DNA of 10,536 nt from Calditrichota bacterium. GTDB taxonomy: Bacteria > Zhuqueibacterota > Zhuqueibacteria > Zhuqueibacterales > Geothermadaptataceae. The DNA lies in NCBI GenBank assembly GCA_008501545.1, contig QQUM01000130.1:1-10536 (forward strand). The letters are read 5' to 3'. The position numbers and the translations under genes were made by a program. The notes below the pieces were generated by a model. It did no database searches. It had not been told where the DNA came from and saw only the letters and a program-made list of their open reading frames with translations. Below, in pieces: positions 6,013 to 10,536 of the stretch. Each line of letters starts with the position of its first letter. Within the stretch, counting starts at the first letter, position 1.

Positions 6013-6114
6013 ACCGCCGTATACGAGAACCGGGAGTTTATCCTGAGCAAGGTCGAAGGGTACGGTGGTGTGAGAGGCGCACTCCGGTCTATTGGCCGGA
6101 GCCGCCTACTCGAT
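6013..6114 (+). ncRNA. group II intron 3' end: domains V and VI, domain V interrupted
   Basis: ACCGCCGTA (6013-6021) pairs with TACGGTGGT (6061-6069), forming the lower helix of domain V with one G-T pair; the strand GTGTGAGAGG and a hairpin follow. Domain VI is a stem of AGGCG and CTCCGG (6075-6086) against CCGGAG and CGCCT (6096-6107), ending in ACTCGAT, which fits the branch-point A and 3' splice end near 6114. This order (ACCGCCGTAYAC, then GTACGGTGGTGTGAGAGG, then CTACTCGAT) is familiar from bacterial group II introns. The stretch between the two domain V strands is about 25 nt too long (see 6030-6060). No 5' intron half is present. Confidence 0.7.
6030..6060 (+). repeat. extra sequence inside intron domain V, possible small repeat insertion
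   Basis: Between GAGAA and the 3' strand TACGGTGGT an intact domain V of this type has only about 7 nt; here there are 31. The added stretch includes TTTATCCTGAGCAAGGTCG, which resembles short CCTGAGC...GTCGAAGG repeats that I recall as dispersed in many environmental genomes. Only one copy occurs in this window, so its repetitive nature is recalled rather than seen, and exact borders cannot be set. Confidence 0.45.
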
Positions 6115-6199
6115 TGCACACCGACCTCGAAACTTTGTCAAGGCGACTCATTATTGTAGGGGCGTTATAAACACGTTTCACGCTCAAAAAGTGTAAATT

Positions 6200-6457
6200 T
6201 CAGGAGCTGTTGCAGTAAGAAACTGGCAGCAAGGCTCCTGTTTGGCAGTTAGGACATCTGGCAATTTTTTCCTTCGGCCACTCACGTACGTGTTCTTCAA
6301 TTTTTTTCAATAATTTATAGCATTTTTCCAATCCAATTGCTTTTCGGGCACGCAGCAGTTTTTCTTTGCGTACTGGCCGTGCAAGGAAACCACCATAACG
6401 AATTTTACGAAATCGCTTTGGTAAAATGTGAAACAAAAATCTTCGGATAAACTCGGA
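6200..6457 (-). pseudogene. IS91-type (Y2) transposase, C-terminal remnant
   Basis: Reading the minus strand from 6457 gives SEFIRRFLFHILPKRFRKIR and then YGGFLARPVRKEKLLRARK, the conserved C-terminal block of IS91-family transposases (EFIRRFLLHVLPKGFxRIRHYGFLAN type). It ends in a CPNC zinc-type motif and a TGA at 6200. Only about 85 residues of a protein that is normally near 350-400 aa survive, and the HUH/Y2 catalytic half is gone. There is no start codon of its own other than an internal TTG at 6436. The 5' end is a junction to the integrase fragment in a different frame. Confidence 0.75.
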
Positions 6458-6606
6458 TGCTTTTTATTGTGGAAAAGTATGAATCGTCTTACCCAATGAC
6501 GATACGTCTCAACTGTTCGTTTGGAATAATGCCTTGTTTTAAGCGAATTACTGAGTTGGTCCAGGAGTTTCGGAGAATTCGAGTTGGAACGAGAGAAATC
6601 AGGCAT
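6454..6606 (-). pseudogene. tyrosine recombinase (phage-integrase SAM-like) N-terminal remnant
   Basis: Starts at ATG 6606. Residues 12-51 (PKLLDQLSNSLKTRHYSKRT, then VETYRHWVRRFILFHNKKHP) match the N-terminal core-binding SAM-like domain of integron/XerC-type tyrosine recombinases, which often accompany IS91-like elements. Homology stops at HP (6454). The frame then runs out of register through transposase sequence for a further 48 residues to a stop at 6307. The catalytic domain (R-H-R-Y) is missing. Confidence 0.72.
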
Positions 6607-6635
6607 TGCAATGGCCCCTTAATGCATCCTGAGTT

Positions 6636-6670
6636 TTTCACCCCTGAATTCAATTCAAGACAGGGTGAAA
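6636..6670. repeat. inverted repeat (hairpin) upstream of the integrase remnant
   Basis: TTTCACCCCTG (6636-6646) pairs with CAGGGTGAAA (6661-6670) with one bulged C, around a 14-nt AT-rich loop. No U-tract follows on the plus strand. It could be the terminal hairpin of the IS91-like element or a weak terminator between the remnant and the redoxin gene. Confidence 0.5.
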
Positions 6671-6701
6671 TGAATTGTAACTATCAATAAACATTATTTT
6701 T

Positions 6702-6707
6702 TATAAT
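6702..6707 (+). promoter_or_regulatory. possible -10 box ahead of the redoxin pseudogene
   Basis: A perfect TATAAT lies about 60 nt before the ATG at 6768. No convincing -35 at 16-18 nt spacing was seen (TTGTAA is 21 nt away). The region is very AT-rich, so chance is a real alternative. Confidence 0.25.
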
Positions 6708-6767
6708 CGCAATAAGAATGTTAACTCATCAATAAAAAATACTGAACTCATTCTGGAGAATACAACC

Positions 6768-7150
6768 ATGAAAACCCACACTTTGTTTTCGTTTTGAATT
6801 GCTATTTGTATGACTGCCACTCTGCTCGCAGGACCTGATGTTGGCATCGATAAGCCGGTACCGGACTTTACCCTCAAAAATCTCGATGGCGAAGAAATCC
6901 AATTGTCCGATTTCAAAGGAAAATTTGTTGTACTCGAGTGGAACAGCTTTGACTGCCCGTTTGTCGGCAAACACTATAAAAAAGGCAATATGCAGGCTTT
7001 GCAGAAAAAATATGGCGAAAAGGGCGTGGTTTGGCTCGTCATCAATTCATCCGCCAAAGGGAAAGCCGGGCATTATCCGGTAGAAGTCTTGAAAGAAAAG
7101 TTGGAACGTAACAAAGTCGAGGCAACGCTTACCTGCTTGATGAATGCGGA
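6768..7150 (+). pseudogene. secreted redoxin (AhpC/TSA, thioredoxin-like family), broken
   Basis: ATG at 6768 with CTGGAG upstream begins a signal peptide (MKTHTLFSF, then a TGA at 6795-6797, then IAICMTATLLAGPDVGI). After it comes a thioredoxin-fold start: VPDFTLKNLDGEEIQLSDFK, GKFVVLEWNSFDCPFVGKHY with the single active-site Cys (codon at 6954), GNMQALQKKYGEKGVVWLVI. This is the CPFVxKHYxxGNMQ type of redoxin. Near 7126 one base appears to be missing: the next frame continues the family sequence as AYLLDECG (7127-7150), whereas the open frame reads TLTCLMNAD. All homology ends near 7150, where the gene is cut off by DNA that runs into the mgtE 3' end. Three lesions (nonsense, frameshift, truncation of about 80 residues) make it a pseudogene. 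A downstream start at 6810 would give a 124-aa leaderless product, which is unlikely to be functional. Confidence 0.8.
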
Positions 7151-7170
7151 TTTTTTGTGTTTTCTTGATT

Positions 7171-8487
7171 TTATAAAATATTAAGAACACTTGCAAACAG
7201 GGTTGCCAGACCCAAAAAACTAAAAAAACCGACTATATCTGTAACCGTGGTCAGGATAATCGATGAAGACTGGGCCGGATCCTGGCCAAAGGCTTTCAGC
7301 ATGATCGGGATGACTGCGCCAGAAAATCCGGCAACCGCCATGGATACGACCATCGCAACCGTGATTACTACGGCCAGCCCAAAAGATCCCGCCCAGAAAA
7401 AGACGATTACTGCAGTGGTGAGGGCGACAGCGAATCCATTTAAAAAGCCGACGATGAGTTCCTTGCGGGCGACGCGAAACCAGTGTCGCGTGCGAATCTC
7501 TCGCAGCGCCAGCCCACGCATAGTTACCGCCAGGGCCTGCGAACCGGTGTTTCCTGACTGACCAGCCACCACTGGTAAGAAGACCGCCAGCACCGTAACT
7601 TTAGCAATAGTCTCTTCAAAAATGCCAACGACAGCGGCAGCTAAAAATGCCGTCGCCAAATTTATTTCTAGCCATGGAAGCCGCTTGCGAATGGCAAAAG
7701 TGACTTTGGAAAGTGCCCGCTCGTCTCGGCCAGCGCCGAACATCATCTGTACGTCTTCGCTGGCATCTTGTTTTGCGGCAGTTACTAACGCATCGTAGCG
7801 AATAACGCCTAAAAATCTGCCGTCAATATCGACGACTGGAAGACTGATGAGCTTGCTGCCTTCCAACAGTTGCACAACATCTTCCCGTGGTGACATGGCT
7901 TGAATCGATACGGGCATCCCTTTTATCAGCGTTGCAAGTCGTTCATTCCGTTGAGAAAAAACAACTTCTTCCAAGGGAACCATACCGATGAGTTTGCCGT
8001 CATCATCGACGATATAGATATGCAAAATTCGCCTGTCGCGGGTGGCGCGAATCATTTTCAGGGCATGTTCGACAGTATCGTCAGGATAGAACGTCAGCGC
8101 TCGCGGATTCATCAGATGACCAGCAGTTTCCGGTGGGTATTGCATCAAGTCCTGCAATTCTTTGGCAACGTTTTTCGGTAACAGCGCGAGTAATTTCTCG
8201 ACGACATCCGACTCGAGGCGAGCCAGCAACCGGCTCGCCAGCGCAGGATCGATCGTTGTAAAGAGCCGGGAGAAGAATGGCTCATCCATTAGCTTGATGA
8301 GTTGCGCGGCAATATCCTGATTTAACCGGGTATAGATTTGCACGGCACGCGTGTTCGGCTCGGCCTGGAGATAATTCACAGTCTCTTCAACAGGAAACGT
8401 ATTCAGCAATCTCGCTGCTTCACCAGGGTAGAGCTGGAAAAACTCCCGTATCAAAAATTTGGTTGCCGTTGATGTTTTGTTTTTCAT
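7171..8487 (-). CDS. mgtE: MgtE family magnesium transporter
   Basis: A 438-aa protein with the full MgtE layout: an N-terminal helical MgtE_N superhelix (about 10-125), two CBS domains (about 126-240), a plug helix region (about 241-270) and five membrane segments (about 275-437). Signature motifs are PVVAGQSGNTGSQALAVTMR (305-324) and the last helices with PIMLKAFGQDPAQSSSIILT (394-413), then TVTDIVG. D417 matches the ion-selectivity aspartate of the Thermus thermophilus channel (D432). It is a homodimeric inner-membrane Mg2+ channel gated by Mg2+ binding to the cytosolic part. Start ATG 8487 has a GGGAG Shine-Dalgarno. It lies 12 nt downstream of the related soluble gene and is the last gene of the operon. 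Its stop at 7171 sits about 20 nt from the truncated redoxin. Confidence 0.93.
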   Translation of the reverse strand: MKNKTSTATKFLIREFFQLYPGEAARLLNTFPVEETVNYLQAEPNTRAVQIYTRLNQDIAAQLIKLMDEPFFSRLFTTIDPALASRLLARLESDVVEKLLALLPKNVAKELQDLMQYPPETAGHLMNPRALTFYPDDTVEHALKMIRATRDRRILHIYIVDDDGKLIGMVPLEEVVFSQRNERLATLIKGMPVSIQAMSPREDVVQLLEGSKLISLPVVDIDGRFLGVIRYDALVTAAKQDASEDVQMMFGAGRDERALSKVTFAIRKRLPWLEINLATAFLAAAVVGIFEETIAKVTVLAVFLPVVAGQSGNTGSQALAVTMRGLALREIRTRHWFRVARKELIVGFLNGFAVALTTAVIVFFWAGSFGLAVVITVAMVVSMAVAGFSGAVIPIMLKAFGQDPAQSSSIILTTVTDIVGFFSFLGLATLFASVLNIL

Positions 8488-8499
8488 TAGGCTCTCCCG

Positions 8500-9336
8500 C
8501 TAATTGTTCTCTGATCGATCCTTCAGGGGCACGGTCGCGCTGCGCACCAAACCCGAGAGTCCGATCGTGTAAAGTTCACCCAGTGCGATGCTGGCGTTTA
8601 GCGCATGCTGGGGGAGACGTTTCCTTTCGCTCCCTTTTTCGATCCGGCGCAGTGTTTTATAGTCGATGGCGCCTAGCAGAATACCGGATTTATCCACCAC
8701 TGGCAGGGCGTGTTTATCCTGCCAGGCGGGATGATTGAGAATGGCTCCGAAATCGAGCTCTGCTGACAGACGCACGACGCTGCGGTGCATTACAGAAGAG
8801 ATGGTGGCGGTGGGACGTGCCAGCATCAGCTCTCGCAGTGTGAGCACGCCAGTAAGTATATGATCGCGGCTCAGGATGTAAAGATAATAGAGCGCTTTTT
8901 CGGGGCGTTTTTGTACACGCCGCAAAGCTTCTTTGATGGAGATATCCTCAGGCAATGCCAATACCAGCGGATCGGCCAGGGCACCGGCGCTCTCCGCTGG
9001 ATAGCCCAGCAATCGGCGCAGGGGTACGGCGATTTTCTCGGTGACCAGATTCAGGATCGCTTTCCGCAATTCCGGATTCAAACGTCGTAGAAAAACAGAG
9101 ACAACCTGCAACGGAAGTTTCTCAACGATTGCTGCCGATTTTTCCGGGCCGATCAGCTCGAGACTTTTTACCGCGGTATAGTGTTCCAAATGATTAAAGA
9201 TGGCCATTGCAAGCTCGTTAGGGATTTCCTGCAAAAAGGCTACAGTTTCATCTATTCGCAGCTGTTCTAAAATGCGCGCTGCATCGGCAGCATGATGCGT
9301 GATGAAATTCTCTAAAATGATACGGTCGCTGCTCAT
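8500..9336 (-). CDS. soluble MgtE-like protein: MgtE_N superhelix plus CBS domains, no membrane domain
   Basis: A 278-aa protein resembling only the cytosolic half of MgtE. Residues 5-115 form the helical MgtE_N repeat (AARILEQLRIDETVAFLQEI, then the block ending RRLLGYPAESAGAL, typical of the MgtE_N to CBS junction). Residues 120-235 form a CBS pair (YLYILSRDHILTGVLTLREL; HALPVVDKSGILLGAIDYKT). The protein ends with an amphipathic stretch (about 246-266) instead of the five-helix channel. It is probably a paralogue of the downstream mgtE; a magnesium- or nucleotide-sensing partner of MgtE or of the MscS-like channel is a reasonable inference. The start is backed by GAAGGAG and by the 4-nt ATGA overlap with the upstream channel gene. 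Whether it is a truncated transporter or a dedicated regulator cannot be told from sequence; its clean start, stop and operon position favour the latter. Confidence 0.85.
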   Translation of the reverse strand: MSSDRIILENFITHHAADAARILEQLRIDETVAFLQEIPNELAMAIFNHLEHYTAVKSLELIGPEKSAAIVEKLPLQVVSVFLRRLNPELRKAILNLVTEKIAVPLRRLLGYPAESAGALADPLVLALPEDISIKEALRRVQKRPEKALYYLYILSRDHILTGVLTLRELMLARPTATISSVMHRSVVRLSAELDFGAILNHPAWQDKHALPVVDKSGILLGAIDYKTLRRIEKGSERKRLPQHALNASIALGELYTIGLSGLVRSATVPLKDRSENN

Positions 9337-10166
9337 CGTGACACTCCTTCTTCTGTCAGAAGTGTCGATGTTTCTTCGCTGAATTTCTTGGCGGGAATCG
9401 TTATTTTTCCCACGGTTGATTCCAGAACGACTGCTGTTGGTGTGATCTGGATAATCTGCCCTTCGATCTCGCCGATCTTGATCGTATGCCCTTCGCGGTA
9501 TCGACTCTGCAAGTAATACGAAGCGAGAATATTGCTGACAGATGTCCTTGCACCCAAACCGAAGGCCAGGGCCGCGCCGAAGAGAATGGCCGCAAGAAGA
9601 ATATCGATTACGTTGGTTAAAATTGCTATATCGACGCCGACCTGATCTGCGGCGATCAAAATGGTAATTAGCAGAACGACGTATTGTGCAACCATCCCCA
9701 ACACATTTCCCCGCGGCAGTCCTGCCGTACCGGTTGCAGTGGTAATCAGGTCGCGCAGAAGCCTGCCACCCATGATGCCGAGAAAAACGATGACTGCTGC
9801 CACCATAACATTTGGCAGATAGCGTACGAGCCCGCTGAGCCAGGTGGTTATAATTGGTAGGCTGAGAGCTTCGGTAGCAACAGTTAAAAAGAAAATAACA
9901 ATGATCCAGAATACGATTTTCCCCACCAAACGGCCAGATGGTTCCAATTGGATCTGTTTTAGCCCTTTTTGTAGATTTCTGCTGGAGATAAACCTGTCTA
10001 TATTTTTGATAAAGCGGTTGAGAAGTGCTTGAAAAAGGCGGGCAATGGCAATGCCGACTAAAATGATCAGAATCGCAAAAATCAAATTTGGAATAAATGT
10101 GATCAGGTTCGCTTTTAATTGTACGAACATTTGACCGAGGTCTTCAATGAACTGCTGGTAGCTCAT
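9333..10166 (-). CDS. MscS family small-conductance mechanosensitive channel
   Basis: A 277-aa inner-membrane protein with hydrophobic helices near 22-45, 80-102, 116-137, 156-174 and 186-204, of the type with TM-helix repeats before the pore. The MscS pore helix and beta domain follow: AAILFGAALAFGLGARTSVS (192-211), then NILASYYLQSRYREGHTIKI and a beta domain GQIIQITPTAVVLES (236-250), GKITIPAKKFSEETS (253-267). It stops soon after the beta domain, lacking the large alpha/beta vestibule of E. coli MscS. The start has GAAGGAG upstream and overlaps the preceding stop as ATGA; its own stop overlaps the next gene the same way, implying translational coupling. It may release osmolytes on hypo-osmotic shock; a more specific role tied to magnesium transport is inference. 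Confidence 0.9.
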   Translation of the reverse strand: MSYQQFIEDLGQMFVQLKANLITFIPNLIFAILIILVGIAIARLFQALLNRFIKNIDRFISSRNLQKGLKQIQLEPSGRLVGKIVFWIIVIFFLTVATEALSLPIITTWLSGLVRYLPNVMVAAVIVFLGIMGGRLLRDLITTATGTAGLPRGNVLGMVAQYVVLLITILIAADQVGVDIAILTNVIDILLAAILFGAALAFGLGARTSVSNILASYYLQSRYREGHTIKIGEIEGQIIQITPTAVVLESTVGKITIPAKKFSEETSTLLTEEGVSR

Positions 10167-10536
10167 CGCGCATCTCCTTCTTTGCCGGTCTTGCGTTCGG
10201 ATTTACCTTTGCGTGCCGCCTCCTGCAAATCGACGATCCGGTCTGTTTCATCAACAATCTCACTGCCGAGTAACGTCTCCAGAAGATCTTCCATCGTCAC
10301 CAAACCGTCAACCCCTCCAAATTCATCAGAAACAATTGCAATGTGTTTCCGCTGTTTCAGAAAGGTGGTTAAAAGCGTTAAACAATCTGTGGTTTCACCG
10401 ACAAAGGAAATGGGTCTTGTAATTGATTCAAGCGCGGCATCGGATTTATTCTGCATTTTTGCCTCCACGATGTCATGACTCACCACATATCCTGTGACAT
10501 TCTCTCTATCACCTGCATAGATGGGAATGCGAGTGA
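10163..10536 (-). CDS. CNNM/CorC (HlyC) family protein, C-terminal CBS part, partial
   Basis: The coding frame is open to the window edge. It reads TRIPIYAGDRENVTGYVVSH and then SITRPISFVGET, HIAIVSDEFGGVDGLVTMED, LLETLLGSEIVDETD. This is the CBS pair of CNNM/CorC transporters (RIPVY...IVGYV, then IAIVxDExGGxxGLVTxEDxLExxxGxIxDExD). The membrane DUF21 domain should lie upstream, outside the window. After the CBS pair there is only a charged tail of about 30 residues, with no C-terminal CorC_HlyC domain. The family is linked to Mg2+ (and Co2+) transport or sodium-coupled magnesium export, fitting the mgtE genes downstream. A GTG at 10486 lies inside the domain and is not the real start. The stop overlaps the channel ATG as ATGA. 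Confidence 0.87.
   Translation of the reverse strand, partial: TRIPIYAGDRENVTGYVVSHDIVEAKMQNKSDAALESITRPISFVGETTDCLTLLTTFLKQRKHIAIVSDEFGGVDGLVTMEDLLETLLGSEIVDETDRIVDLQEAARKGKSERKTGKEGDAR

Larger units (their letters stand above)
5734..6114 (+). mobile_element. truncated, decayed group II intron (3' portion)
   Basis: Combines the broken maturase C-terminus (5734-5987) with domains V and VI (6013-6114) in the correct order and spacing for a bacterial group II intron. The ribozyme domains I-III and most of the reverse transcriptase are absent, so about the last 380 nt remain. The left border with dnaE-flanking DNA (5660-5733) could not be fixed. The downstream exon from 6115 is not recognisable. 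Confidence 0.7.
6200..6670 (-). mobile_element. internally deleted IS91-like element remnant
   Basis: An integrase N-terminus and a Y2 transposase C-terminus are joined at about 6454-6458 with loss of everything between them, in the gene order expected for IS91-like elements that carry an upstream integrase ORF. An inverted repeat at 6636-6670 upstream of the integrase start may belong to the element's end. The left border, downstream of the transposase stop, is not defined. Confidence 0.55.

Noticed and set aside
6795..6797. TGA in the redoxin gene as a selenocysteine codon
   Set aside because: It falls in the signal peptide hydrophobic region, far from the CPFV active site, and no SECIS-like hairpin follows it; the gene has other lesions as well.

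Overview
The window reads as chromosomal DNA of a Gram-negative-type bacterium. Protein style and the mix of families (a DnaE2-like/inactive Y-family polymerase pair, a YgiT/DUF4258 module, an IS91-type remnant with an integrase ORF, and abundant palindromic repeats) fit an environmental lineage around Bacteroidota, Calditrichota or KSB1. This placement is inference only; there is no rRNA or other strong taxonomic marker here.

Layout. (1) 1-657, minus strand: a two-gene toxin-antitoxin-like module (DUF4258 protein, then a YgiT-type zinc-finger protein 3 nt downstream), followed by the possible start of another gene that leaves the window. (2) 769-5659: a divergent pair. On the minus strand lies a Y-family polymerase homologue that has lost the catalytic carboxylates but keeps a beta-clamp motif (ImuB-like). 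On the plus strand lies a 1098-aa C-family polymerase with intact catalytic aspartates (DnaE2/ImuC-like). Together they look like an SOS-type mutasome without a visible ImuA. A 64-nt palindromic element lies in the intergenic region between them. A second 64-nt copy, flanked by tandem repeats of its own arms, lies in frame inside the PHP domain of the polymerase gene. (3) 5660-7165: a decay zone holding the 3' end of a group II intron (broken maturase C-terminus plus domains V/VI, with extra sequence inside domain V), a deletion-fused remnant of an IS91-type transposase and its integrase ORF, and a redoxin pseudogene with three lesions. (4) 7171-10536, minus strand: a tightly packed ion-transport operon of a CNNM/CorC-type protein (partial), an MscS-type channel, a soluble MgtE-like CBS protein and a full MgtE magnesium transporter. 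Two of its junctions are ATGA overlaps.

How they work together. The polymerase pair would act in error-prone DNA synthesis across damage: the inactive Y-family protein docks on the sliding clamp and the DnaE-like protein polymerises. The right-hand operon concerns magnesium and osmotic homeostasis. The most unusual element is the palindromic repeat, which occurs both between the divergent genes and inside the dnaE reading frame. One stem base pair has changed on both sides between the two copies, so the hairpin itself may matter.
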